DNA of 64,000 nt from Spirodela intermedia (Eukaryota > Streptophyta > Magnoliopsida > Alismatales > Araceae): the NCBI GenBank assembly GCA_902729315.2, contig LR746275.1, forward strand, positions 994,501 to 1,058,500. Direction: 5' to 3'. The notes under the pieces were generated by a model that was not told where the DNA came from, made no database searches, and worked only from the letters and a program-made list of their open reading frames with translations. The translations under genes were made by a program, and so were the position numbers. Below, in pieces: positions 1 to 11,934 of this stretch. Positions within the stretch are counted from its first letter, which is position 1. The number at the start of each line of letters is the position of its first letter.

Positions 1-134
1 CCGGAGACGAAGAGCACAACAAGCAGGCTAGCAAAGATCACGAAGGCCAAACCGAATACGGCTGAAACACCCGGCTTGAAGAGTGAGATGCTTCTCCTTG
101 CTTCCGAGTAGCGGCGTGCTGCCCAGTTCTTCAT
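1..134 (-). CDS. FUT: Galactoside 2-alpha-L-fucosyltransferase copy A, exon 1 (cut by window edge)
   Basis: The minus strand from the ATG at 132-134 reads an open frame beginning MKNWAARRYSEARRS, then a hydrophobic segment (AVFGLAFVIFASLLVVLFV), and runs off the window at base 1. It is nearly identical to exon 1 of FUT copy B at 18899-19115, including the bases just before the ATG. Plant FUTs (GT37) are Golgi type II membrane proteins that move fucose from GDP-fucose to the 2-OH of galactose on xyloglucan or arabinogalactan glycans. Only the cytosolic tail and signal anchor are visible here. The catalytic exon must lie to the left, so whether the gene is intact cannot be judged. Confidence 0.8.
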   Translation of the reverse strand, partial: MKNWAARRYSEARRSISLFKPGVSAVFGLAFVIFASLLVVLFVS

Positions 135-1397
135 GCTTGCCAGATCTGGGGGATGGATGTCCGCCCAAGGATGGCTGCGATGGTGATGAGTTGCGCCAGC
201 TGCTCCTCCTGGCAGACTCCACTGCCTCCTCACACACTGCTCCAATGGGAGAAGACAAGCGAGCAAGCGAAAAACTGAAGCGAGGGTGGAATGGAGACAG
301 CGAGGGGGAGGAGTTGGGCAGCTGTTGGAGGTGTTTGTGGCGCCTCAAAGAAGGCCTCCGAGTGATCGTTCAGACAAATCCCAGAAGCCTGGAAGCCCAC
401 TTCCAGCCTCATGGGTTCGACTGCACACGAACCAGATGTGATAGAGTTTATCAACTACGATAAATCTCAAAGCCTTTCTTCAACCTTGAAAAATATTTTA
501 CAGGGAAAACAAGAAGGTCAACTCACCACTCATCTTAGCTCTTTGAGTGCCCTAGTTGGGACTAAAACTACTACCTATGGCCATATACTTGGCTGTAATA
601 TTAATAATATTCTTGAACTGTGTACCCTAATAATCAGTTATATTTCCACTATGTTCACTGAAAAACATTATCAATTAATCAAGGGATATGATTTGGAAAA
701 GGTGTTGAAGGCTGTTGAAAGTTTGATGAATAAAGATGATGTTTAGTCAACTTAGAAGAAGATTAAAACTTTTCTGATTTTCTATTACTTTTGCTCTACA
801 TTTCTTTACCACTTTGGTAGATATTTATTTTCAAGTCAAGTATAAAAATCTATGAAAATATGATTAAATAGTTTATTAGATGATTCATAGTGTGATAGTT
901 CATCTAATTTATATCTATAAGAGTTTGATTTGTGAATGATATAGATTTTTGGACATTTGGTGCTTCTTAAGTTCAATAGCTATAATTTTTTTTATTAGCA
1001 TAATTTTTTTTGGGTCAATGAATAGAGGTCCTTCAAAAATTTCAAAAGATTTTAGGTGTGAGGCTTTGCCTGGGAAATTGGTTGCGGCATTTTTAAGGAG
1101 TAAAACAAAGGCTATTTCAATATTTGTAGGTCAATAATAGTCTGCCAACTAAGCTCATTATAGTAGAATGTTAAACTATTTTAGTGTAAGCAAGACATGA
1201 TGGTAGAGTGGAATGGTGAGAGGTAGTGATGAAAATGTCATTAAGGGGTATGAGAGAATATTTTTTATAATATAAGATTGCTATTTTACCTTGCTATCTC
1301 CTTCAATTTTAGGTTGGTTCTTCCTAAATGAGTAAATTCGTTAAGTGATAAATTAGATTTTAATATATTCTTATTATGAGTTGACTCACTTAACTAG
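135..1397. other. Duplicated intergenic spacer, part 1 (upstream of FUT copy A)
   Basis: This stretch is a diverged copy of 19116-20757. Shared landmarks include the run at 390-480 (matching 19750-19840) and the polyA-like and AT-rich stretch at 750-1250 (matching 20105-20640). It holds the promoter and 5' leader of FUT copy A. No gene that I recognise is present. It ends at a solo LTR that is absent from the second spacer. Confidence 0.75.
411..746 (+). pseudogene. Unrecognised ORF remnant, 111 codons, in duplicated spacer
   Basis: There is an open frame from ATG to TAG. The same stretch exists at about 19771-20104, where the frame carries stop codons (for example within the segment that reads NILQGKQEG here) and one internal shift. 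Protein-level similarity between the copies is highest near the end (EKHYQL, YDLEKVLK, VESLMNKDDV). It looks like the tail of a former protein-coding exon that was carried with the FUT duplication. I do not recognise the family. It could also be a chance ORF in repeat-derived DNA. Confidence 0.3.
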
Positions 1398-3048
1398 TGA
1401 TAAGTTTTCATTATCATGAATTAATAATTACTAAATAAGATAGTTTTAGTCTTAACTCATGATAAATAGACTTATATTTATATTATAGTGTGAAAAGTAA
1501 TTTTGAGTTAATTAATGTAAAGTTTTGGCTAATTATGTGATTTTTTATGAATTTATATGATTTTTATAGTTTTATTTTTGAGATAAATGAAGAAAAAGAA
1601 ATAAAAATAAAAATATAGTAAAATGTGGGGGGACCCGTCGGCTAGTCGGGCCCACAAGTAGGTCGGAAGTGCAGTTAGGAAGGAGCCATGAGCAAGGGCT
1701 TGAGCAGCTAAGATCAATGAGGGCACATGTGCGCCACTCCCCTTCCACGTCACCGGTGGCCAGCCAATTGTGAGGTAAAAAGTGGTTGTACAAATAAGAG
1801 AAAGAGACTCATTGTTTGAAAATGTGATATTAGTATTTATTCGTCCAAAATTTTGGTGCACAAGCGATGTAGAACTAAACCCGCGTCACACCTTCCCCCA
1901 AAAAGCTTTGAAGGCAAGCAATCGACATGAGTTCAAATCCTTCTAAAGCCAAAACTCATATATTTTTTCTGATTATCACAACTTTCTTATAGATTATAAG
2001 TGAATGATTAAGTCGCTAGAATTATTAGATCATCGGTAGAAATCTCGTCAATATAATTTGTAAAGTATTGTTACTAAAATTACTAAATGATTCGCAATAA
2101 AAAGATCATGAATCTATCGAGTAAAGCATCTCCAATTGACCAACGAACAAGTTGTTGTTGGAAAGAGAATGATTCATTGGGAGACAAGTCGTCACCCCTT
2201 GAGAGCATACTCGGTATGATGAAGAGCCTTCTCTTACTATGCAAACTTGAGGATGAAGCTCCCTAACATGAACCCCATCTCTATTCAGTTCCTCTCTATT
2301 AGGTGACAATTACTAGAGAGCTGTAAAGTCGTCATTTTTCTGCTCTACCAAGTGACAGTCGTCAAAAATGATTCCACGACCCATTTCATTGATCTCTATA
2401 CTTCCCAAGGAGATCTAAAGATTACCCATGTCATCCTTATTCAAGGTGAGCCTTCAAGGCCATGGACACTAGATGATAATTCTCTTGAACACTTTGGATT
2501 CTAATGCATCGCTGACACATCACTATCGCGACGTCGAAAGTTTGTTTTCCTACTTTCAACTTAATTTCTACTTCATTTAGTGATAATTTATGTGATTTAA
2601 ATTTACAAAGCTATATTTCATTTAATCACGATTCTTTCAGCTTTTAAAAATCTTAATTTGATCAATTAAATTATCAGTAATCATTTACGTAAGAATTACC
2701 AGAGAAAAGTTTATTTCCGTCTAATTTGCATTTGTCAAGCGCTAATGTCATCCTGACATCTGCATCCTTATTTTCCTTTTTCATGAATTTTAAATATATT
2801 TTATTTTTATTTCTTAATATAAAATTCATAGAAAATCATATTCTTTGAGATAATTTTTGAATAATTACTTGATATTATATTACATTCCTATGATTGATTT
2901 AAAAAATTACTATTATTTTTATAAGTTTTGTTAAATTATAATTGATAGATTTTTTCATAAATACTTCTAAATATTCAAAAATTAGTATTTTTTAGTTTTA
3001 TAAATTTTAAATTTACGTGATTTACTATACAACGACTAAGTCATGTCA
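1398..3048 (+). mobile_element. Solo LTR, Athila-like family (LTR-1)
   Basis: The element begins TGATAAGTTTTCATTATCA and ends ACTAAGTCATGTCA, giving TG...CA ends. The same family recurs at 6729-9935 (+), 47249-48871 (-), 57833-59393 (-, a 5' LTR next to a primer-binding site) and 61206-62906 (-). The corresponding spacer at about 20757 lacks it, so it is an insertion. The flanking 5-mers are actag and cctaa, so any target-site duplication has decayed. No internal domain follows, which fits a solo LTR left by recombination between two LTRs. Confidence 0.75.
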
Positions 3049-6000
3049 CCTAACCTTATCCATAAGCTATATAAATACTTGGTCATTTATGAGAGTTAAA
3101 GAGGAGAATAAAGAAAACCAATAAGTGTAGTGCTAAGAGATATTGATGTATTAAATCATCATGCTACCTTTCTATGTTGTCTTTTTTACTTTGTAAACCT
3201 CATGTAGTTAAGTGTCTATTCCCAAGTCAACTCCCTTCTTGTAAATAGAAAGATACACTCTAGGTAATGCATTTAGTCTCAAAATCTCAAAACCTTTCTA
3301 AGGGCTTAGAAATCTTCTAAAAATATTTTTTAAAATCCTTGACTTGGTTTTTGAAATTTAATCCTACTTTTTTATCCTTCTATCTATTACTTTGTGATTA
3401 AAACTCTACAGGCTCCAAAAGCCAACAAGTACAACACCAACATATCTCAAAAATGTATTTTTTCTTAGCTTGATTACCACATATCAAGTTGTTCAACACC
3501 TATTCTTGAAATACATATAACTGCAAGTTAAATGGCATTCTATTGTTGGATTTTTTTTGATATTTTTTTGATAATCAGTACTAGCAATATTCTCATAGAA
3601 ATATTAAGAAAGTTGTGCTATAATGTTACGAGTGAAACATTTTCATTTTTGACATTTATTTTTTTCACATTTGAAAGTTATGGACTCAAACATATCATAC
3701 CTCATGTAAGGTAGTATTCTTGAGTATATTCCTGGTTGGAGCAACTACACATGATATATCTTAATATATTACCCTTTAATAATCAATTGGGTTGATCCAC
3801 ACTTCATAACCTAATAAGTCAATATCTTAACAAGGAAATCTACTAAATTTATTTTGGTATTTTTTTTTAAACCGGTGTCATGCCAACCATGGAGTGACAT
3901 ATAAGGTATAAATACAATATTTTATCAAGTCATCTAAACGAGCCCTAACAAAAAAGTCATCAATAATTAAAGGTATCAATGCAATTCAGTTTTAAGCAAA
4001 GCTATACAATGAAATTAAGTTTTAATTCAAGATATTAATGGTATTTGATTTAAATGATGTTTTTATTATTTAATTAGTTAAATTGCTTTTATATAAAATA
4101 TTGAAATTTGATAATATCATATGATTTGCACATGTTATATCTTATTCCTCATGTTAAGATTTAACTTGGAAATTGTTGAAAGCTTTAGGAGCCTAAGTTG
4201 TGTTGATGATGATAACAATGCACTCTTTATATAAGGGGCATATGCTCACTTCAAGTGTAAGTGTGAGAGTAAGATCTAGAGAGAAAATTAATAAGGAACT
4301 TATAAAGAGTTACATTGTTCACCACCTTCCTACAAGGAGTCTATGGTAGATTGTTGTAAGCATGAGCTCTTGAAAACCATGAAAATATTCTACCACTCAA
4401 GATTTAGAATTCCTGCTTCACACCAAGCTTCTCAACAAGAAAATTGGAGGATCAAGAGCCTTTGAGGTACATAGAACTAAACTCTTAGAAAAGTAACATG
4501 TTTACTATGTATTTAGATTGTTTTTGTACTTACACTCATCAAAATCTAGAGTTTATGAACTCGTACTAATCTTGTTTGGCCCCCTAGAGATGTGAATGTG
4601 GAAGAGAGGAGTGGGTCTTGTCTAGTTTGCCCCCCTAGAGCTATGAATCTAGAAGATGATTGTAAGGTTCCATCTTGATTTAGTAGGAGCTATTAAATCA
4701 ATAATGTAGCTTGTAATTTAGCTTACATTTCAATAAGAATTTAGTGGTACCCAAGGAAATATTGGTGTATGAGGTACTTAGAAAGTGGACTAAGTCTATT
4801 GATTAAACCATTATAAAAACAAAATCTGAAATTTTCATCCAACCATTTAGATCTTAAGAAATGAGAAGAGAGAATAAATCAGAGAACAAAAAAGAAATAA
4901 AAATTAGGACTTGATTAATTTATCCCCTTCTTGGTGATGTGCTGCAATATAGAATCTGGCAAGATATATATCAATAGAAGAGTACTTATAAGATATAATA
5001 TAACAAAACATCATTTTCAAATAATGGTTCATCCAATTATAGAGTCAATGCAATTTGGTGAAATGATAATTCTACTACATGTGGAGTGAGACAGCTTAGA
5101 GAGTTCAACATCAAAGATTATCACATATAAAATAGAAGATCAATGTCGGTATGGAGACATAAATGGTGATACCTATCAACATTGTCATTAAATATATGGT
5201 ATATATGTTAACCAAAAAATACATGAGGAGCTTAAATTAACCATTAATGTTAGACTTGCAAATGTTTTTTTAGTGAAGTACTAAATGTCTTAAATACACC
5301 ATATGATTGACTAGAAAAGGCTGAAAAATGAGTTTTTGATAGCTCTATGATGAGTATGCTTCCACCCTAATGCTTAAGATCTTGAAACTCTTATCTTTAG
5401 AAGTTGACAAGTGCTTAGTAAATTTATTCATGGTTTAAGTAATCAGTAAAGCAAAAAAAATCTTTGGCATTCATAGATTTTTTGTAATTTGTTGAATTGA
5501 TTTTATTTTAGATTTGGCTACACATCATCTGATTCCAAAAGTTAACTTCACATGTTACAAAATCTGACTTTGAATAGGTTTTTGATGACAAATAAAATTT
5601 CAAGAAGAGGTCTAGGGTGTGGAGTAGGAATATAACTTGACCACATGAATCTTATACCTTAGTGTCAAGTGATTTTTATTCTTACATAATATGCATAATA
5701 TCATTCTAGAAGAATGAATTAACTCAGTCTTCCGTTACATTTTAATTCCCACTAAAACCTTGGCACTATGCTATTATTTTATTAATTTCTCCTACTGATT
5801 GATGTTTTAAAGATTTCATACCTTGAATATTATTGCAATGAACATATGTATAGTGTTGTGATTTTTTTTCATCATAAAATAATGCAAGTTTATAGTTAAA
5901 GATACTAAGACATGGCTCATTTATAAACATGTCTTTGCTTTTTAAGATATATGACAATCAGCGTCCCAAGGTGGCATGTCATGAAGTAATGGAAGAATGG

Positions 6001-6728
6001 AAATCAGGGCTTGAATTCATTTGACTTGAGGTCCTTAATCATTGAGTTGATAAGGAATGATTTAGACAATTCTTAAATTCACATTGCTTGAATCAATGGA
6101 CAAAGAAATCTGTTAAAAAATAAAATATCTATTACTGATAGGTTTCTTTGATATTATTGGTATGTACACATTCTCAAACTGTATTTCATGTTGTTTCCAT
6201 GATGGTGAATGCTTCAAATTTCTTGATTCTTTTTAAGAGAGACCATGTCATTTGGTCCCTTTTAAATTTGAATTTTAAACCTCAATTCATTACCTACATA
6301 AGGGATTAGTGTTATGCCTAGATAGAAATTTAAATATGATTCTCAAGGTTAATATGCTGCCATCATAAATGGTCCTTTTGTTCCCTAATCAAATTCGAAA
6401 AGAAGTATCAAAATGGAAGGTAAATTACAAACAATACAGATTTGAAAAAGGGCCGTAGTTCCCTTCTGGTTAGGTATATGACTCACCACACTCTCTAACT
6501 CTTGAGCTAAGATCTACCATTGGATCATCTATTATCATATAAGTTCGCATTATCTACCATTAGATGTAAAAATAATATTAGTAGACATTATTACACTGAA
6601 GAAAAATAACACACTTGATTAGTCAAATGAATTCAAGATGTCTTTTAAAATAGATAAAAAGTGTATTTGTAGATTTTCGTATGAGACAGCTCTACCTTAT
6701 TTGACTTTCACACATAAGGGAACCTTCT
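3049..6728. other. Duplicated intergenic spacer, part 2
   Basis: This is AT-rich DNA that aligns along its length with about 20757-24292. Matching landmarks are 3230-3260 with 20905-20935, 4145-4480 with 21725-22030, and 6400-6720 with 23965-24290. About 100 bp near 3433-3548 are specific to this copy. ORFs open in the second copy (21738-22028 and 23674-23937) are broken here by indels and stops, which argues against conserved coding function. No gene is supported. Confidence 0.75.
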
Positions 6729-7623
6729 TGATAAGTTTTCATTATCATGAGTTAACAATTAATAAATAATATAGTTTTAGCCTTAACTTGTGATTAATAG
6801 ACTTATATTTGTATTAAAATTATGAAAAAATAGTTTTCAATTAGTTAATGTGATTTTTAGCTAATTATGTAGTTTTATATAAACTTTATATAATTTTTAT
6901 AATCCTATTTTTGAGATAAATAAATAAAAATAAAATAAAAAATAGAAAAAAAGGGGAGATTCTTTGGCCAGTCGGGCCCACAAGTAGGTTGGAAGCACAA
7001 TCAGGGCAAAACTGTGAGTGCAGACTTGAGTCGCTATGGACCGATGAGGACACATGTGTGTCACTTCCCTTTCATGTCACTGGTGGCCAACCAGGCGTAG
7101 GGCAAGGAGTGGTCGTATATACGTGAGAAAGGGACTCAATGATTCTTAAATCTTGCATTACCTGTGTCTCAACAACTGATGTATAACCAATGTGGGATTA
7201 AATCAACGATCTTATCTTTCCCAAAAAATTTCAATGATTTTAATACTAAAAATGCCTCTTATTTATAACTATGAGATACCATGATGATGTCACTATATAA
7301 GGGTATTCAAGAACTTTTTTTCCTTTCTCTCATGTAAATGGGCGATCAACGTAGGTTCGAATTCTACTAGAGCCAAAGCTCATATTTTTATTTGATTAAA
7401 TTGTATCTTTCTTATAGATCACTGATAAAAGATTAAGTTGTGAAAATCACTTAATCATCAGTGAAAATTTCATTGATGTGATTCGTGGAGGATCACAAAT
7501 TACTAAAATTAAGCTGTCAAGATTGTTACTAAAATTATTGAATAATTTGCGATAAGAAGATCATAAATCTATCGAGTAAATCATCTTAAATTGATTGACG
7601 AACAAGTTATCATCGAGAAGAGA

Positions 7624-7628
7624 ACAAT
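7624..7628. repeat. Target-site duplication acaat (left); right copy at 9045-9049
   Basis: A perfect 5-bp direct repeat flanks the nested element. In the uninterrupted family members the corresponding place is one continuous sequence (for example near 2165-2175 in LTR-1). Confidence 0.75.
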
Positions 7629-9044
7629 TGATGTAGGATACGCTTATGAACCTACTTGACAATTAAATAGGATGCACTTATGAACCATAGACACCATGAA
7701 TAATATTAACTAGGGACTTCAGATGATGAGTGCTGAACTCAACCAAGTGCAAGTAGTAGCCAAAATGCTATGACGCTAACAATCCATCACAACTAGGTGT
7801 CGCTAGGTAGTTCTGATGTAGGGTGATCATCTAAGTCCACATTTGGAAGATGAGGACTTAGTATCGTTGACGCAACTCCACAATGAATGCTCGACAACCA
7901 ACATGACAATTCTAGCACACACATGTCAGAGTCGCTCAGTGGAGACACCTAACCCGTTCTAACCTAGCTAGGTCCAATGGTGGTGGAGTAGGCACGAGAT
8001 GATACTAAACGTAGTAAATGACTTGGAGGAAAGGAGATAAGAGCTAACCTATAGGGCAGAGGTCCGGTAGGTGTGCAGGAGGGCGTCCACCTAACACCAT
8101 GGACAGGCGTTCCGGTGGTTTGGTGCTCTCTTGGAGGGGTTGGGGTGAATCAACGACGGCCCCCCTTTGGTGGATATCGGTTGGGCTCAGCTGGGCTCAG
8201 TAGTATGGGCTCGGACAGGGTCGGAGGAAGGGGCACGACCAAGTGGTTGGGGCACTCAGGTAGGCGCCCTAGGTTGGGCGCAAAGGCGAGCTCCAGGGGG
8301 CAGGCGCGGTCGCACAGGTTGGCGTGCTAGCAGTGACACGGCGGGCGCTGATAGTTTGGTAGCGGTGACGGGGACCTGGCGGCAGCTCGATGGGCTGCTG
8401 ACGGCCTAGAAGCAGCTGCGGTGACCTGACGGTGATCCTCTTCCTCCTTTTGTCCTCTTGGAACGAGATTCTCAATCAAAACACACTTTCTTCTAAAGAT
8501 GACGGCTCTGTCCTTGGGAGTGGCTCTCCACCCCTAATATAGGGCCCCAAATGGGCCAAGGGTGGAGGGCCACGCTGGAGGCCCAAGACGCCAAGGGTGG
8601 AGGACCCCAAATGGTCCAAAATGGGCCCTCCTCTCCCATTGGGCCCAAACGAGAATGGCCCAACAGAGAAGAGAGATGAGGAAAGGAAGGACGCCCTCTT
8701 CTCCAATTGGGCCCAAACATGTATGGCCCGAGAGGAGAAGAGAGGAAAGAAAAGAAAACAAAGGGAAATGGGCCTTCACATCCCCACCATGGGCCCAACA
8801 TAGACCCTAGGGATGGGAGGTCCCCACACAGAGTAGAACTAGAACCTACACTACTCATGGACATGGGAAATGAGTGAGGAAAGAATAAGACGTGGAAAAC
8901 CGAAAGACATCTCAGGCGATATAGTGGAACCTAGGGTCTTTCGTCTTTACTCACATTTTTTGATCTAGTTGGACACGTGAAGATGGGGTCTCCCTTATTG
9001 CCTCAAGCTTGTGCAATGGTGAAGACAAGTTCTATTCGTCACCA
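7629..9044 (+). mobile_element. Nested 1416-bp TG...CA element (solo LTR or short non-autonomous retroelement)
   Basis: This insertion interrupts LTR-2 where LTR-1 and the other members are continuous. It starts TGATGTAGGATACGCTTATG and ends TTCTATTCGTCACCA, and is bracketed by a perfect 5-bp repeat, acaat, at 7624-7628 and 9045-9049. The TG/CA ends and 5-bp duplication are the signature of LTR-retrotransposon integration. The middle (about 8040-8870) is clearly more GC-rich than the host LTR and contains many overlapping short ORFs, none recognisable. Strand is arbitrary. Confidence 0.75.
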
Positions 9045-9935
9045 ACAATCCATTGAGAGATAAGTTACCATCTTTTGAGAGCATACTAGATGTAATGAAG
9101 AATCTTCTCTTGTTGTGTGGACTTGAGAATGAAGCTCTCTAACATGTACCCCACCTTCATTGAGCTCATCTTTATTAGGTGATAGCCATTGAAGAATTAT
9201 AAAATCGTCATTTTTCTACTTCACTAGGTGATAGTTGTTAGAGATAATTTAATAACCTTTTTCATTAATCTCTAAATTTCGCAAGAAGATCAAGAGATTA
9301 CTCATTTTGTCTTTGTCTAAGAAGAGCCTTTGAAGCTATAAACACTATATGATAATCCTCTCGAATACTTAAGATTCTGATGTATTGTTGACACCTCACC
9401 ACTATAATACTGGAATTTTATTTTTCTTGACTTCAACTTAATTTTTACTTCATTTATAGATAATTTATATAATTTAAATTTTCTAAACTATTCTTCATTC
9501 AATTACGATTATTTCAACTTTTATAGATCTTAATTTGACTAATTAAATAATTTGTAATTACTCATGTAAGAATTTTCAGGTATAACTCTATTTTCACTAG
9601 ATTTACATTTGTTGGGTGCTGACATCATCTGATGTCTATACTTGTATTTCTCTTTTTTGTGAATTTTAAATATATTTTTTTTTCCTTTATTAGTCTAAAA
9701 TTCATAAAAAATCATATTCTTTGAGAACAATTTTGATATATTACCTGATGTTATTTTACATCTTTGTGATTGACTTGAAAAAATTTCACTATTTTTATAA
9801 CTTCTATTTAATTATATTTTTATAAAAAATGATATTTTTATTTAGAAATACTTCTAAATATCCAAAAATTAATATTTTTTAATTTTATAAAATTTAAATT
9901 TACATGATTTATTATACAACAACTAGGTCACGTCA

Positions 9936-10231
9936 CCCCCCTTGGATTTTAACTTTTCTGAGGTTCACATTTCAATTATAATATTGAACTGACCAACCCA
10001 AGTCAAATCCTGATTCAACTACTAATATGAGATAATGTAGATGATTACTTAACTATTTCTTGGTCAATCATCATATAATATTACAGACTTATCTATGAAA
10101 AGCCCTAGTAAATTGTTAAAGTGAGCAGCATAGTGTAGCTTGCAATGATTTATTTTGGTATCTTAGTTTATGTCCTAAAATCTTGTCCCTAGTTTCCTCT
10201 TGCAATCTACACCAAATATTTTGAGTTGGCA
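9936..10231. other. Duplicated intergenic spacer, part 3, before the Copia element
   Basis: It aligns with 24292-24548, for example the run that includes cctgaggtccacattt in the other copy. It is 3' flanking DNA of FUT copy B, now separated from that gene by the Copia element. No gene is present. Confidence 0.7.
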
Positions 10232-10527
10232 TGCTGGCGTCAAACTCCATTAAGATGACTTTTCTAATCAAATTGAATATTAATGCAATTATAAATACTT
10301 CATGGTATAGGGTTTACCATGGGCAAAATAATAATATGATTATGGAGCGTATTATAAAAAGGCCTATCCTTGGGATTTGAACGCAAGAGAATAACACAAC
10401 TCATGTAGAGACACTAGGAGAGAGGTTTTGATTGTGGGGATCAAACAAGAAGAAAAGAGAAGAAAGATCATAAGACGTTCGTCATTTTCCGCGTTGATGG
10501 TGAATACAAGTACGTCAAATTCCATCA
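10232..10527 (+). repeat. Copia 5' LTR (296 bp)
   Basis: It begins TGCTGGCGTCAAACTCC and ends GTCAAATTCCATCA. It matches 16131-16429 throughout, with visible scattered substitutions and indels, so the insertion is not recent. A TATA-like tattataaaaaggcc lies near 10350. Confidence 0.85.
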
Positions 10528-10528
10528 A

Positions 10529-10543
10529 GTGGTATCACAGCAG
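10529..10543 (+). other. Copia primer-binding site (initiator tRNA-Met type)
   Basis: One base past the 5' LTR the sequence reads gtggtatcacagcagg. It differs at one position from the usual TGGTATCAGAGC complement of the 3' end of initiator methionine tRNA, the standard Copia primer. Confidence 0.75.
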
Positions 10544-10619
10544 GTTTCCTCCTCTTTGTTCTGATTATTCTATGCGACTTTCGTCGCATATGAGGCATAT
10601 GAGAACCAAAGTCACTCAT

Positions 10620-11230
10620 TAAGTCGCCGCATGGGGACAACACCATACGTCGTCCGTGAGGCTGAGACGATGGAAGCAGCCGAATAGGCGACCGTGTCAT
10701 CCATATGAGGTGTGACCAAGGCAGCCACTGGCCGCGTTGGTGACCAGGAAAGCTATGGCCAGGAAGACCACAACGGCGACCATGCAGACGGCCGCTGCCG
10801 TAAAGTGGCCTTAGGCAGTGCAGCATGAGCACAGACCACCATCGTACATCGTCGAGGCGTGGGTTGCCACAACGGCAGTCCCAATACCCACTGCCGTCGT
10901 GCTGGTCGCGGCAGCGGTCCTCATCGCAGTGGGCCCCGTTTCACTGGCGGGCTCGACTGGCAGAGGATGGGGGCAGCAGGCCCCATTTTCTCCGGTCGGC
11001 CTCGGCTCCGTACCACTGCCTGGCGCGGTGGCGATTGCACTCCATGCCTCCGCAGTGTGCTCCACCGCCGCCGACGTTGGCAGAGACGGGTGGAGCGTTG
11101 CGACCGTCTGAGGCGGTAGGACCTTGAGGGCGACGAAGTGGTTCGTGGGAGGCGGTGACTCACCTCCCAAGGCGCCGTTAAAGGCGGTGGACGTTTTGCC
11201 ATGCGAACCGCCTCACACGGATCGTGAAAT
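10620..11230. other. GC-rich leader segment inside the Copia element, origin unknown
   Basis: Between the primer-binding site and gag, about 600 bp are strikingly GC-rich (many gccg, cggc and cagcgg runs) compared with the AT-rich element around them. Several overlapping ORFs exist on both strands (for example minus 10811-11170, 119 codons), as expected in GC-rich DNA. None resembles a known family. It may be captured host DNA or the element's own untranslated leader. No function is claimed. Confidence 0.5.
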
Positions 11231-11934
11231 GACGGCCACCTAGTGATGATGTCATCTGATGTTTGATGTTGATTTATAAAATAATAATAATAATAAATAC
11301 ATGTTTTTATTATTTTTTATGTGCTTTATTTATTATTTTATGCGTTCATTATTAGCATATTGTAGTTTCAATGTTCTAATTTATTGTCTATATATCCATG
11401 TTATTGGTATTTTTGAATTTTAGATAATAATTAGATGTATGACATACAATATTCATTGAACTATCAAGATAGAACATTAATTTGTTTAGTCCAATTCTAA
11501 AAATATATTGAATGCCATGTAATTATTCATTTACCTAGGTAACTTGTGTTCCTCACCAACATGACACCAAGTAAGAATAGTTATTTGTATTAATTACATC
11601 AAGTAGATTTTAAATCTAATTCAGATGGTATTTAACTTTACATTTTGATAAATGATATTAACATTACTCACCAATGTATGTAATATTGTTATGCTTATAT
11701 CTAAATGACTGAAATGATTGTATTTATATATTAAAAATATAGAGTATTTAAGTACCCAATAGTAACATACTTCATAGACTTTTATGTATGTGCAATTAGT
11801 TTCATGTTCATTTAACTAATAGTACAATATTTCATCTGCCTATGTAGAATTATAATGATATTATTGTTAAATATAAAGGTCATTTCATGTGAATTGTTTC
11901 TTTGTAGTAGATAGAGGGGTTAAAGTACCTATGT

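Larger units (their letters stand above)
6729..9935 (+). mobile_element. Solo LTR, same family (LTR-2), carrying a nested insertion
   Basis: It begins TGATAAGTTTTCATTATCA like LTR-1 and ends ACTAGGTCACGTCA. With the nested 1.4-kb element (7629-9044) removed, the length is about 1.8 kb, close to the other family members. The empty site at about 24292 reads ggaaccccccggg. Here the left flank is cttct and the right flank is ccccc, which fits a CCCCC target-site duplication whose left copy suffered C-to-T changes. No internal retrotransposon domain is present. Confidence 0.75.

Noticed and set aside
8073-8864. Several overlapping ORFs of 68-123 codons
   Set aside because: All lie in the GC-rich core of the nested LTR-type element, overlap on both strands and match nothing.
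10811-11202. Cluster of six ORFs on both strands
   Set aside because: They are a product of high GC in the Copia leader; there is no family signal or codon preference for one frame.
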